A stretch of 14,630 nt of DNA from Verrucomicrobiales bacterium (GCA_028817635.1 JAPPPH010000279.1:1-14630), one strand, 5' to 3'; positions 6,544 through 14,238 are shown, numbered from the stretch's first letter. The notes: generated by a model not told the origin, from the letters alone. Translations and numbers: made by a program.

Positions 6544-7653
6544 GTGGGTTCTGAAGCCACAATGGACGACCTCTGCCAAAAAGTGTGGAACGGCGACCGC
6601 ATCACTGGTCCCGAGGCCGTTGATTTGTACAGTCTGCCGCTGCAGCAACTGGGTGCGCTGGCCGACCGTCGACGTCGCTTGGCCAAGGCCGATGCCTACG
6701 ACGGCCAAGGCAACGACATCGTCACCTACATCGTCGATCGCAACATCAACTACACCAACGTTTGTAACGTCTATTGCAAGTTCTGTGCGTTTTGGCGGTC
6801 GGAAAAACAGGCCGACGCCTACGTCATCACGCACGACGAGATCGACAAAAAAATCGAGGAAACCGTCGCGCTGGGGGGCACGCAGATTCTCATGCAGGGC
6901 GGGCATCATCCCAAGCTGGACAAACAATGGTACCTCGACCTGTTGTCACACATCCGGGCCAAGTTTCCGCAAATCAACATTCACGCCTTCAGCCCAAGTG
7001 AGTTCATCCACTTTCGAGATGTATTCGACGAACCGCTCGAGACGTTGATAAGGGATTTCCGCGATGCCGGTTTGGGCTCCATCCCCGGTGGCGGTGGTGA
7101 GATACTGGTGGACGAGGTCCGCAACCGCATCGCGCCGCTGAAGGCAATGAGCGACGACTGGCTGGAGGTAATGGCCATCGCGCACAAACTGGACATGGCC
7201 ACCACGGCGACGATGATGTTTGGGCACGTGGAAAACATCGAGCACCGCGTCGAGCATCTCGAGCGAGTGCGCCGGCAGCAGGATGAAACCGGCGGCTTCA
7301 CGGCGTTCATCGCATGGACGTTTCAGGCCGAGAACACAAAGCTCAAGGCACCGACCGTTGGCTCAAACGAATACTTGCGGATGCAGGCTCTCAGCAGGAT
7401 CTACCTCGACAACGTGCCCAACATCCAAAGCTCATGGGTGACGCAGGGGCTGGAGATCGGTCAAGTGGCGCTGAAATATGGTGCAAATGATTTAGGCAGT
7501 ATCATGATCGAGGAAAACGTAGTCTCCGAAGCAGGCACGACTTTTTGCATGGGCGTTGCTGACATGCAGCGTTTAATCGAGGGCATGGGTTACCGGGCTC
7601 GGCAGCGTGACAATTGGTATCGCTTGGTTGCTAGCCAAGCCGCAGCGGCATGA
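6544..7653 (+). CDS. mqnC: Cyclic dehypoxanthinyl futalosine synthase (radical SAM)
   Basis: MqnC converts dehypoxanthine futalosine to the cyclic form in the futalosine route to menaquinone. The 369 residues carry the radical SAM cluster motif CX3CX2C at Cys74, Cys78 and Cys81, set in the NINYTNVCNVYCKFCAF context typical of MqnC. Further family segments are MQGGHHPKL (117-124), GSIPGGGGEIL (178-188), TATMMFGHVE (221-230) and ANDLGSIMIEENVV (314-327). The paralogues MqnE and CofH/CofG share the fold, so MqnC is chosen by overall resemblance. The start is GTG at 6544; ATG at 6562 (codon 7) is an alternative, and neither has a strong ribosome site. The stop overlaps the secretin ATG by four bases. 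A palindrome variant at 6676-6688 encodes RLAKA. No other menaquinone gene is in the window. Confidence 0.9.
   Translation: MGSEATMDDLCQKVWNGDRITGPEAVDLYSLPLQQLGALADRRRRLAKADAYDGQGNDIVTYIVDRNINYTNVCNVYCKFCAFWRSEKQADAYVITHDEIDKKIEETVALGGTQILMQGGHHPKLDKQWYLDLLSHIRAKFPQINIHAFSPSEFIHFRDVFDEPLETLIRDFRDAGLGSIPGGGGEILVDEVRNRIAPLKAMSDDWLEVMAIAHKLDMATTATMMFGHVENIEHRVEHLERVRRQQDETGGFTAFIAWTFQAENTKLKAPTVGSNEYLRMQALSRIYLDNVPNIQSSWVTQGLEIGQVALKYGANDLGSIMIEENVVSEAGTTFCMGVADMQRLIEGMGYRARQRDNWYRLVASQAAAA
6676..6688. repeat. Palindrome variant CGCTTGGCCAAGG in mqnC
   Basis: The left arm and centre are exact; the last two positions differ. It encodes RLAKA near residue 45, before the radical SAM core, a position where variation is plausible. 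Confidence 0.55.
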
Positions 7654-9767
7654 TTAATTTGAAACAACAGAAAAGAGACCGAACATTGGAGCGCTTGGCC
7701 AAGCGCCTGGCTGTGGTATCGCTTGGCTTGGCCTTGGTCGTAGTCGTCGGCTGTCGTTCCCCCAAGGGAGACAAGGAGACATTCAGCCTCAACGATCGTG
7801 TCACGTACAACGCCGCGTATGACGAGGAACTGGATTTCATTTTTACACTTTCAGAAAAAGGTAAATGGGAGGAGGCCGAGGCGGAAATGGGGTTGTTGCT
7901 GCAAAAGCACCCGGACGACGCCACGCTACAACGCATCAGCGAATGGGTGACCACGCAGAAAACACTGTTGCGCCAGCAGGCCGTCGAGGATCGCATCCGC
8001 AGTATCAATGCCAGGCAGACCGGCATGAACCCCTCCCTCAAGGAGTTGTGGAAGGAGAGCAAGGATCGGGGTCTGCCGCCGAGAAAGGATCTGCGTGACG
8101 CGTTGGAGATGATCGAGGCCACGCCGTATGTGCCGGAAACATATGGCAAGCAGATCACGAAAAAAGGATTCCTCTTTGACGCCAACAGTGAACGAGGCCG
8201 GATGTCCGCCCTGTTAAAAAGCTCGGTGACCGTGAAGGTGGACAATCAGCCAATTCAGCAGATCCTGTTCGACATCGGCAAGGCGCATGGAATCAATTTC
8301 GTCGCGGATCAGGAAATGGAGCCGTTACAGCAGAAGCTGACGCTGAACCTCGAGAAGGTGAATCTCGGCGAATTGCTGGCCTACATCTCGCGCAACACCG
8401 GCGTGAAATTTCAAGTTGGCGATGACTTGATCTGGGTGATCGATGGCAAGGCCTCGAAGGAACTGATCGAGGAGACGCGGTTCTATCGGCTGCGAAAAGG
8501 CTTCATCGTCCCGGCGCAGTTTGGTCCGGACGAAGTCGTGTCGGTGACCACCACACCGGCTGAAGGCCCAAGCGTTACCAAGGAAACCGCGACGTACGAA
8601 AAATTTGTCAACGACAGCAAGTCGCAGAACCCATCCATCGAAGAAGCGATTGAAAAGTTTTTCAAGGGCGAGTTCATGATCGATTACGAGCGCAACCTGA
8701 TCGTGGCCACAGGCACACCGACCCAGTTTGAGTTGTTGGAGAAGATCATCGCAGAGTTCGACCGGCCGATTCAGCAGGTGCTGATCGAGGCACGGTTTAT
8801 CACCATTTCAGAGGCGGCGTTCCTTGACCTGGGTTTTCGCTGGGCCTCGAGCATCGCCAACGGCGCGATCAAGGATCAGACCGGCATCAGCCGCGGAACG
8901 CTGGGCGGCGAGGAAGGCATGCTTACTCGAGTGACGCTCCGGAATGTTTTTCAGGACAGCGACATCCTCTCGTCGACCGACCTCTCTGCGGCACTCACGG
9001 CGCTCGAGCAAAGCGGCGAGAGCCAACTACTGAGCGCGCCGCGCCTGACGCTATTGAACAACCGGCCCGGCCGTATCAACGACGGTGAGGTCAACTATTA
9101 CTATGAGCAGTTCACCATCGAGGAGACCGTGCTTGAGCGGGTGTCCACCGCGCGGCTTGTGCCAACCGGCAAGCCGAGCAAGATCACGGCCGGCGTTTCG
9201 CTCGATGTCGTGGCCAGTATTGGCGGCGACGGGCAAAGCATCCTGATGGCCCTGCACCCGGTGGTAAATCAAAACGTCAGCTACGTTTCGCTAGACGGCC
9301 AGACGGTTGAGGAGGTGGACAAAACAGACGACAACCGAATGCAGATTTTCCTACCAAAATGGCGCACGCAGGAGTTATCCACACGCGTGGTGGTGGGTTC
9401 CGGGCAAAGCATCATGATGGGCGGCGTGCTCGAGCGCGAGCAGCGCACCGTGGTCGAGTCGGTGCCAATCCTCGGCAACATCCCCGGTTTGGGGGCATTG
9501 TTTCGCAAGCGTGCCACACTCGATAAACCACGGTATTTGCTGATATTCGTGACCGCCACACTGATCGACGAGGACGGCTCCTTTATCACTTACGCCAAGC
9601 CGCAGGAAGGGCCGGTTGCGCCGGTCAGGGTTCCCTCTGCGCCGGGCACACCCGGCGTGACCGCGTTTCCTCCCAAGCCCAAGCCGGAACCCAAGCCGGC
9701 TGAGCCCGCGCCGGAACCGGCAGCCCCGGACACCAAGCCCAAGTCCAGCCCGTCTCCTCCACAATAA
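7650..9767 (+). CDS. Secretin family outer-membrane protein, probable lipoprotein (type II secretion/type IV pilus type)
   Basis: Secretins form multimeric outer-membrane gates for type II secretion or type IV pili. The 705 residues begin with a basic region and a hydrophobic segment ending VVVVGC, a plausible lipobox with Cys35. A helical, TPR-like stretch lies at about 55-105. An STN/N0-like domain follows at about 191-263 (VDNQPIQQILFDIGKAHG), then an N-domain to about 370 that includes an inserted stretch near 295-335. The secretin core, about 375-640, carries the hallmark VPILGNIPGLGALFRKR at 605-621. The C-terminus, 651-705, is rich in Pro, Lys and Glu. The ATG overlaps the mqnC stop (ATGA), so translation is probably coupled; no separate ribosome site is evident. 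The palindrome at 7691-7706 encodes the basic RLAKR of the signal peptide. No ATPase, pilin or inner-membrane partner is adjacent, so the machine served is undecided. Confidence 0.87.
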   Translation: MINLKQQKRDRTLERLAKRLAVVSLGLALVVVVGCRSPKGDKETFSLNDRVTYNAAYDEELDFIFTLSEKGKWEEAEAEMGLLLQKHPDDATLQRISEWVTTQKTLLRQQAVEDRIRSINARQTGMNPSLKELWKESKDRGLPPRKDLRDALEMIEATPYVPETYGKQITKKGFLFDANSERGRMSALLKSSVTVKVDNQPIQQILFDIGKAHGINFVADQEMEPLQQKLTLNLEKVNLGELLAYISRNTGVKFQVGDDLIWVIDGKASKELIEETRFYRLRKGFIVPAQFGPDEVVSVTTTPAEGPSVTKETATYEKFVNDSKSQNPSIEEAIEKFFKGEFMIDYERNLIVATGTPTQFELLEKIIAEFDRPIQQVLIEARFITISEAAFLDLGFRWASSIANGAIKDQTGISRGTLGGEEGMLTRVTLRNVFQDSDILSSTDLSAALTALEQSGESQLLSAPRLTLLNNRPGRINDGEVNYYYEQFTIEETVLERVSTARLVPTGKPSKITAGVSLDVVASIGGDGQSILMALHPVVNQNVSYVSLDGQTVEEVDKTDDNRMQIFLPKWRTQELSTRVVVGSGQSIMMGGVLEREQRTVVESVPILGNIPGLGALFRKRATLDKPRYLLIFVTATLIDEDGSFITYAKPQEGPVAPVRVPSAPGTPGVTAFPPKPKPEPKPAEPAPEPAAPDTKPKSSPSPPQ
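7691..7706. repeat. Iterated palindrome, perfect 16-base copy (GCGCTTGGCCAAGCGC) in the secretin signal peptide
   Basis: Perfect inverted repeat with core 7692-7705, encoding RLAKR (residues 15-19) just before the hydrophobic core of the signal peptide. The basic peptide serves as the positive n-region, so the insertion is tolerated or even useful. Confidence 0.9.
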
Positions 9768-9772
9768 TTTTG

Positions 9773-9799
9773 CGCTTGGCCAGGCGCTTGGCCAAGCGG
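9773..9799. repeat. Two overlapping palindrome copies after the secretin gene
   Basis: A one-mismatch copy, CGCTTGGCCAGGCG (9773-9786), shares its last two bases with an exact CGCTTGGCCAAGCG (9785-9798). The pair begins five bases after the secretin stop. A half-site GCCAAGCG follows at 9821-9828. A run of six Ts at 9812-9817 lies 13 bases beyond, too far for a standard intrinsic terminator stem, though a longer fold with the half-site is possible. Confidence 0.85.
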
Positions 9800-9877
9800 C
9801 AACGGGCTTGATTTTTTGTAGCCAAGCGCGACGATGGCCCGGCCCAAGTACGGGCAACGCAACCCCAAGCAAATCTT

Positions 9878-11434
9878 ATGTCCAAGATCGAGCGCGCGCT
9901 CATTTCCGTTTCCGACAAAACCGATCTCGTTCCATTCGCAGAGGTGCTCTCCCGTGCCGGGGTGGAAATCCTCTCGACCGGAGGCACGGCCAAGGTGCTG
10001 CGTGAAGCCGGCATCGAGGTGATGGATCTCAGTGACTACACCGGCTTCCCGGAAATGCTCGACGGGCGCGTGAAGACGCTGCACCCGATGGTGCACGGCG
10101 GGTTACTTTACCTTCGCGAAAATGACGATCACGTCGCCACAACTCAGGAGCACGGCATCAAGCCAATCGACCTCGTCGTCGTAAACCTCTATCCGTTTGA
10201 GCAGACAGTGGACAAGCCCAACGTCACGCTCGAGAATGCCATTGAGAATATCGACATCGGCGGCCCGTCGATGCTGCGCAGCGCGGCGAAGAATCACCAG
10301 AGTGTCACTGTTGTGGTGGACCCTGGTGACTACGGCCGTGTGGCGGATCAAATTTCGTCCGATGGCAATACTTCGCTTGAGTTGCGCCGGGAGTTGGCGG
10401 TGAAAGTTTACTCTCGAACCTCTGCATACGACGGCGCCATCGCGTTGCACTTGGCCAATGTTTACGCTGCGGATCAGCCTGAAACCGATCTGCCCGACAA
10501 GCTCGTAGTCCGGGCCGACAGGACGCAGGATTTGCGCTACGGCGAAAACCCCCACCAGCGCGCCGCGCTCTACGGCCGGTTCGGAGAATTTTACGAGCAG
10601 TTGCACGGCAAGGCACTGTCGTACAACAACATCCTAGACCTGACAGCCGCCGCGCACTTGATCGTCGAGTATGATGCCGACCTGCCGACATTGGCCATCC
10701 TCAAGCACACAAACCCATGCGGTCTTGGTCAGGCGGAAGCGTTGGCAGAGGCTTGGGACAAGGCCTTTGCCACCGATAAACAGGCACCGTTTGGTGGGAT
10801 CATCGCCTGCAACACAGAGCTCGACCTGGCCACCGCGGAGCAGATCAGCGAGATTTTCACCGAGGTGATCGTGGCTCCCGATTTTTCAGACGACGCATTG
10901 GGGTTGTTGCAGCAAAAGAAGAATCTGCGCCTGGTGAAAATGAAATTGAATCCGGCCAACGCCGTGCCATGGGATGTCCGCTCCGTAGGTGCCGAGTCGT
11001 TTCTCGTGCAGGAGCGTGACCTCAAAAAGACCTCAGCGGTCGACCTCGAAGTGGTCACGGAAAGACACCCCACTGAGGACGAACTCAAGGCGATGCTTTT
11101 CGGTTGGCGTGCTGTGAAGCACCTGAAATCAAACGCCATCCTTTATGCCGGAAAGGATCGCACGCTTGGCGTGGGGGCCGGGCAAATGAGCCGCGTGGAC
11201 TCCAGCCGGATTGCCGTGTGGAAGGCCGGCGAGGCGGGTCTTGATTTGAAGGGCAGCGCGGTTTGCAGCGACGCTTTTTTCCCGTTTGCAGATGGCCTTA
11301 TCGCCGCTGCAGAGGCCGGAGCGACGGCGGCGATTCAGCCGGGGGGATCCAAACGCGACGACGAAGTCATTGCTGCAGCCAACGAACGCGGCATGGCCAT
11401 GGCCTTCACCGGCGGTCGACACTTCAAGCATTAA
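9878..11434 (+). CDS. purH: Bifunctional AICAR formyltransferase/IMP cyclohydrolase
   Basis: PurH performs the last two steps of de novo purine synthesis, AICAR to FAICAR using 10-formyl-THF and then cyclisation to IMP. The 518 residues match the usual length. The N-terminal MGS-like cyclohydrolase domain has STGGTAK (33-39), KTLHP (66-70) and the conserved ENIDIGGPSMLRSAAKNH (123-140). The transferase domain has YGENPHQ (221-227), LKHTNPCG with catalytic Lys276/His277 (275-282), GAGQMSR, SDAFFPF, GGSKRD and a terminal TGGRHF. The ATG at 9878 is the natural family start, although no Shine-Dalgarno sequence precedes it. Gene boundaries are marked by the iterated palindrome on both sides: 9773-9799 upstream and 11435-11448 directly after the stop. 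It appears to be transcribed separately or as a readthrough from the secretin gene 110 bases upstream. Confidence 0.97.
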   Translation: MSKIERALISVSDKTDLVPFAEVLSRAGVEILSTGGTAKVLREAGIEVMDLSDYTGFPEMLDGRVKTLHPMVHGGLLYLRENDDHVATTQEHGIKPIDLVVVNLYPFEQTVDKPNVTLENAIENIDIGGPSMLRSAAKNHQSVTVVVDPGDYGRVADQISSDGNTSLELRRELAVKVYSRTSAYDGAIALHLANVYAADQPETDLPDKLVVRADRTQDLRYGENPHQRAALYGRFGEFYEQLHGKALSYNNILDLTAAAHLIVEYDADLPTLAILKHTNPCGLGQAEALAEAWDKAFATDKQAPFGGIIACNTELDLATAEQISEIFTEVIVAPDFSDDALGLLQQKKNLRLVKMKLNPANAVPWDVRSVGAESFLVQERDLKKTSAVDLEVVTERHPTEDELKAMLFGWRAVKHLKSNAILYAGKDRTLGVGAGQMSRVDSSRIAVWKAGEAGLDLKGSAVCSDAFFPFADGLIAAAEAGATAAIQPGGSKRDDEVIAAANERGMAMAFTGGRHFKH

Positions 11435-11448
11435 CGCTTGGCCAGGCG
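11435..11448. repeat. Palindrome variant CGCTTGGCCAGGCG directly after the purH stop
   Basis: It begins at the first base after TAA and carries the same A-to-G change as the 9773-9786 copy. It lies in the 19-base gap before the CPBP gene. Confidence 0.75.
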
Positions 11449-11453
11449 GACGC

Positions 11454-12200
11454 GTGTTAACCCAACGATCATGGCACCCTGAGTCGCTGCTTTGGCTGGG
11501 GTGCATCCTGATGGTCACGCTCGGCATCGGCGGCGGTTTGGCCGGTTTTGCCGAGGCAGGGTCGGTGGAACAAATGGCGGTGAACGTGGCGGTGATGCCA
11601 TTGTCCATTTTTATTTCGATCATCGCGTGGATGTTCATCAGCGCGAAGTTTTACGATCAACCAATTCGCTTCAAAGAAACCTTTGGCCTGAATCGCGGCA
11701 AACTCACAACATGCCTCGTCGCTGGATTGGCGGGGGGAATTGTGATCGTTCTTGTGGCACCGATCTTTTCGATTCTCACTAGCGTGATCATTCAGGCGTT
11801 CGGCGAAACTCCGCAGGGACAAAAACTGGTGACAGTGATCTCGGAGCAATCCCAAACTGAGGGAGGGATCGTATTTTTGATTTTCTTCGTGATCATGGCG
11901 GTGGTCGTCGCGCCGATTGGGGAGGAAATTTTATTTCGTGGCATCCTTTATCCGTCCATCAAACAAAATGGTTACCCAAAGGTGGCAGCCATTGGAACGG
12001 CGCTTCTTTTTGGGTTGTTCCACGTTAACCTGCTGACGTTTTTGTCGTTAACTTTCGTGGGGTTGGCGTTGATTTTTATTTACGAGAAAACGGACAATCT
12101 ATTGGCTCCCATCTTGGCGCATGCGTTGTTTAATGGAGTGAATGTGCTTCTGATTTTAGTGACAACGAAATATTTTCCAGAGCCCGCTGTGATACAGTGA
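11454..12200 (+). CDS. CPBP-family intramembrane metalloprotease (CAAX prenyl protease/Abi type)
   Basis: Members of this family (Abi/CPBP, Rce1-like) are membrane-embedded metalloproteases; bacterial substrates are usually unknown. The protein has 248 residues if translation begins at GTG 11454. The open frame extends upstream into purH, but that part is an alternate-frame reading. Motif 1 is EEILFR (Glu157, Glu158, Arg162), motif 2 is FGLFH (His190) and motif 3 is HALFN (His223, Asn227), the full predicted active site. There are about six to eight hydrophobic segments, the first near residues 11-32. The gene lies 19 bases after purH with a palindrome between, and its TGA overlaps the thiL ATG by one base, suggesting coupling. 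The start is uncertain: no good ribosome site is seen, and ATG at 11511 would remove part of the first membrane segment. Confidence 0.85.
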   Translation: MLTQRSWHPESLLWLGCILMVTLGIGGGLAGFAEAGSVEQMAVNVAVMPLSIFISIIAWMFISAKFYDQPIRFKETFGLNRGKLTTCLVAGLAGGIVIVLVAPIFSILTSVIIQAFGETPQGQKLVTVISEQSQTEGGIVFLIFFVIMAVVVAPIGEEILFRGILYPSIKQNGYPKVAAIGTALLFGLFHVNLLTFLSLTFVGLALIFIYEKTDNLLAPILAHALFNGVNVLLILVTTKYFPEPAVIQ

Positions 12201-13153
12201 TGAGTGACGAGACGAAAAGCCTAAGCGAATTTGAGTTGATCACCCGCCTGAAAAGCGGACTACCGACAAACGATTCAGTCATCGTCGGTGCAGGAGATGA
12301 TTGTGCCGTGATCGATGCAGGCGTGTCCGGCAAATGGCAGCTTCACAAGACCGATGCCATCGTGGAGGGGATTCATTTCACCCGCGAGACCGCCCCGGAG
12401 AAAGTCGGTCACAAGGCGCTTGGCCGGGCACTCAGCGATATCGCCGCGATGGCCGGCACGCCACGCTGGGCCACGGTAACGCTTGGCCTGCCGGATGGGT
12501 TTGACGGCGAAATGGTCGAGGCAATCTACGAGGGCATCAACCGCTTGGCCAAGCGGCACGAGGTTGCTGTGGTAGGGGGTGAGACGGTTTCCAACCCGGA
12601 GCGCTTGGCGATCAGTGTGGCCGTGGTTGGCGAGGTGGATCGCACAAAATGTGTCCTACGCGCCGGAGCCAAGCCGGGTGATGGCATCTGGGCCACCGGC
12701 GAATTAGGCGGATCGTTGGAGGGGCATCATTTGGATTTTTCACCGCGCTTGGCCGAAGGGCGGTGGCTGGCGGAACATTTTTTACCAAGTTCGATGATCG
12801 ATCTTAGCGATGGGCTTGCCGGCGATCTCGGGCATCTTTTGGACGCGGCCAATGCCGGGGCTGAGTTGCTGGAAAACGCACTGCCCATTCGCCGTGAGGC
12901 AAGGCTGCGAGCCCGAGAATCGGATGCCGCCAAGCCGCCGCTGATCGCCGCGCTGACTGATGGTGAAGACTACGAGCTTTGTTTCACGCTCGGGCAGGGC
13001 AATGCCGTGGCGTTACTGGATCAATTTCGAAAAGCGTTCCCCGACACTCCTATCAGTTGCATCGGCAGGATCATCGAAGAGCCGGGATTGAAGATAAAAC
13101 AAAAGGACGGCACGAAGGAGTTTGCCACCCGTGGTTTCGTTCATTTCCAATAG
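12200..13153 (+). CDS. thiL: Thiamine-monophosphate kinase
   Basis: ThiL phosphorylates thiamine monophosphate with ATP to make the cofactor thiamine diphosphate. From ATG 12200 there are 317 residues, normal for the family. Nucleotide and Mg-binding motifs are all present: GDDCAV (32-37), DAIVEGIHF (52-60), ALSDIAAMAG (77-86), VVGGET (124-129), the GELGGS turn near 168, MIDLSDGLAGDL (199-210) and GEDYEL (255-260). A GTG three bases earlier could also serve; the ATG overlaps the CPBP stop (TGATG) and so favours translational coupling. The palindrome at 12541-12556 inserts RLAKR at about 115-119, between a helix and the next strand. The 3' end overlaps the tsaE start by 23 bases. Pairing of thiL with tsaE is seen in other bacteria. 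Confidence 0.95.
   Translation: MSDETKSLSEFELITRLKSGLPTNDSVIVGAGDDCAVIDAGVSGKWQLHKTDAIVEGIHFTRETAPEKVGHKALGRALSDIAAMAGTPRWATVTLGLPDGFDGEMVEAIYEGINRLAKRHEVAVVGGETVSNPERLAISVAVVGEVDRTKCVLRAGAKPGDGIWATGELGGSLEGHHLDFSPRLAEGRWLAEHFLPSSMIDLSDGLAGDLGHLLDAANAGAELLENALPIRREARLRARESDAAKPPLIAALTDGEDYELCFTLGQGNAVALLDQFRKAFPDTPISCIGRIIEEPGLKIKQKDGTKEFATRGFVHFQ
12541..12556. repeat. Iterated palindrome, perfect 16-base copy (CCGCTTGGCCAAGCGG) in thiL
   Basis: Perfect inverted repeat with core 12542-12555, read in frame as NRLAKRH. Partial relatives, CGCTTGGCG at 12602 and CGCTTGGCCGAAGG at 12746, also lie in thiL. Confidence 0.9.
13115..13120 (+). promoter_or_regulatory. Shine-Dalgarno site deciding the tsaE start
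   Basis: AAGGAG, ten bases before GTG 13131, inside the thiL end. The wider CACGAAGGAG (13111-13120) is repeated exactly before tsaB at 13567-13576. Confidence 0.6.
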
Positions 13154-13604
13154 CCCCGACGAGACATTCCAACTCGGTCGAGAATGGGCAGCGGACGTCG
13201 CTGCCGGTTGGGTGATCGGTCTGATGGGCGATTTGGGCACGGGCAAAACGCAACTGGTCAAGGGACTCGCGGCAGGGCTGGGAATTGAGGCAATAGTGAA
13301 TTCGCCGACGTTCGCCTTGCTGCAGGAACATAACGAGGGGCGATTGCCACTGGCCCACATCGACCTTTATCGACTCGAATCACAGTCAGAAATTGTCGGG
13401 GCCGGTCTGGAGCATTTCCTGACTGCCCCTGACGGCGTTGCCGTTGTCGAATGGTACGAACGGTGGCTGGCTGGTGGCTGGCAGCCCGGGGAACCGTTTC
13501 CTGAGTCTGCGCGGCCCACGGACGGCGCGACATTGCGATTGGTGAACCTAACCGATGAAGGCCAGACACGAAGGAGTATTGAGTATGAAGATTTTGGCAA
13601 TTGA
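13131..13604 (+). CDS. tsaE: tRNA threonylcarbamoyladenosine biosynthesis ATPase TsaE
   Basis: TsaE is the small P-loop ATPase that supports the TsaB-TsaD complex in making t6A37 on ANN-decoding tRNAs. From GTG 13131 there are 157 residues. Walker A is GDLGTGKT (33-40), switch-like SPTFALLQEH is at 58-67, HIDLYRLE with Asp78 at 76-83, and VVEWYERW with Glu107 at 105-112. GTG 13131 is chosen because AAGGAG (13115-13120) lies ten bases upstream. A TTG at 13122 would be only one base from that site. The gene begins inside the thiL end and its own end overlaps the tsaB start by 20 bases, so thiL-tsaE-tsaB form a coupled set. The C-terminal 35 residues are variable. Confidence 0.93.
   Translation: MVSFISNSPDETFQLGREWAADVAAGWVIGLMGDLGTGKTQLVKGLAAGLGIEAIVNSPTFALLQEHNEGRLPLAHIDLYRLESQSEIVGAGLEHFLTAPDGVAVVEWYERWLAGGWQPGEPFPESARPTDGATLRLVNLTDEGQTRRSIEYEDFGN
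13571..13576 (+). promoter_or_regulatory. Shine-Dalgarno site deciding the tsaB start
   Basis: AAGGAG, eight bases before ATG 13585, inside the tsaE end. It is the clearest ribosome site in the window. Confidence 0.75.
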
Positions 13605-14238
13605 ATTTTCATCTGACCACCGGAGCGTCGCCGTGCTGGACGGTGACAACTTGCTTGCCGAAAAAACAATCACGGAAGGCAGGAACACGGCGGCGGTTCA
13701 ATTGATTGAGGAGACATTGACTGCGGCGGGAACTGGTCGGACGGACATCGAGTGCATCGCCGTTGGGATCGGCCCCGGATCGTACACCGGCATCCGAGCG
13801 GCGATCGCGCTGACACAAGGTTGGCAGCTAGCTACTGACGTCAAGGTGCGGGCGGTGGATAGTTTGGAGGCGTTGGCCCTTGGCCTGCAAAATGAAGGTG
13901 AACGCGGGGTCATCACCTTCGCCGTCGATGCCGCCCGTGGCGAATTTTATCTGACCAAGTTTGAACTGAAGGAGAGCGGAATGGAAAATCTCGAACCGAC
14001 GCGCTTGGCCAAGCGCGATGAATTTGAGGCGTTGCTGGAAAGTGGCCAACCGGTCATCGGGCCAAGCTTGGCCGGAAAATACCCAGCCGTGACTGAGCAG
14101 TTTCCTTCGGCTGAATTTGTCGGTCGCTTGGCCGCCAAACGGGCGGAGTTCATCTCGGCGTCCGAGCTGGAGCCGGTTTATCTCCGCGAGGTGGACTTTG
14201 TGAAAGCACCTCCGTTGCGCGTGATCCCGCCGGTTTAA
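13585..14238 (+). CDS. tsaB: tRNA threonylcarbamoyladenosine biosynthesis protein TsaB
   Basis: TsaB is the inactive ASKHA-fold partner that dimerises with TsaD in t6A synthesis. From ATG 13585 there are 217 residues beginning MKILAIEFSS. The signature GPGSYTGIR is at 63-71, and DAARGEFYL at 115-123 matches the family's DARRGE strand. The start is set by AAGGAG at 13571-13576, eight bases before the ATG; an upstream in-frame start at 13555 is not needed. Length and lack of the TsaD metal-binding His pair favour TsaB over TsaD. The palindrome at 14001-14016 encodes RLAKR (140-144) in the variable C-terminal half, and a permuted palindrome lies at 14060-14073. The stop TAA is followed immediately by another palindrome cluster. 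tsaD is not in the window. Confidence 0.92.
   Translation: MKILAIEFSSDHRSVAVLDGDNLLAEKTITEGRNTAAVQLIEETLTAAGTGRTDIECIAVGIGPGSYTGIRAAIALTQGWQLATDVKVRAVDSLEALALGLQNEGERGVITFAVDAARGEFYLTKFELKESGMENLEPTRLAKRDEFEALLESGQPVIGPSLAGKYPAVTEQFPSAEFVGRLAAKRAEFISASELEPVYLREVDFVKAPPLRVIPPV
14001..14016. repeat. Iterated palindrome, perfect 16-base copy (GCGCTTGGCCAAGCGC) in tsaB
   Basis: Perfect inverted repeat with core 14002-14015, read in frame as TRLAKRD, in a variable part of TsaB. Confidence 0.9.
14060..14073. repeat. Permuted palindrome GGCCAAGCTTGGCC in tsaB
   Basis: Perfect 14-base inverted repeat built from the same half-arms joined the other way round (CCAAG then CTTGG). It lies 44 bases after the 14001-14016 copy and encodes PSLAG. 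Confidence 0.6.

Noticed and set aside
185..7632. Shared 12-mer CGCTTGGTTGCT at 185-196 and 7621-7632
   Set aside because: A few shared 12-mers are expected by chance in a window this long, and part of the match comes from the palindrome arm.
9773..9817. Intrinsic terminator after the secretin gene
   Set aside because: The palindrome gives only a short stem with a GGCC loop, and the T-run is 13 bases away. Most other copies have no T-run at all, so I describe it as a repeat only.
9768..9877. Riboswitch or purine-responsive leader before purH
   Set aside because: The 110-base leader is largely palindrome-derived, and I could not recognise a conserved purine or ZTP/PRPP riboswitch core by eye.
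11286..11453. Upstream part of the CPBP open frame overlapping purH
   Set aside because: It is an alternate-frame reading of the conserved purH C-terminus and has no membrane or protease features; the gene is taken to start at 11454.
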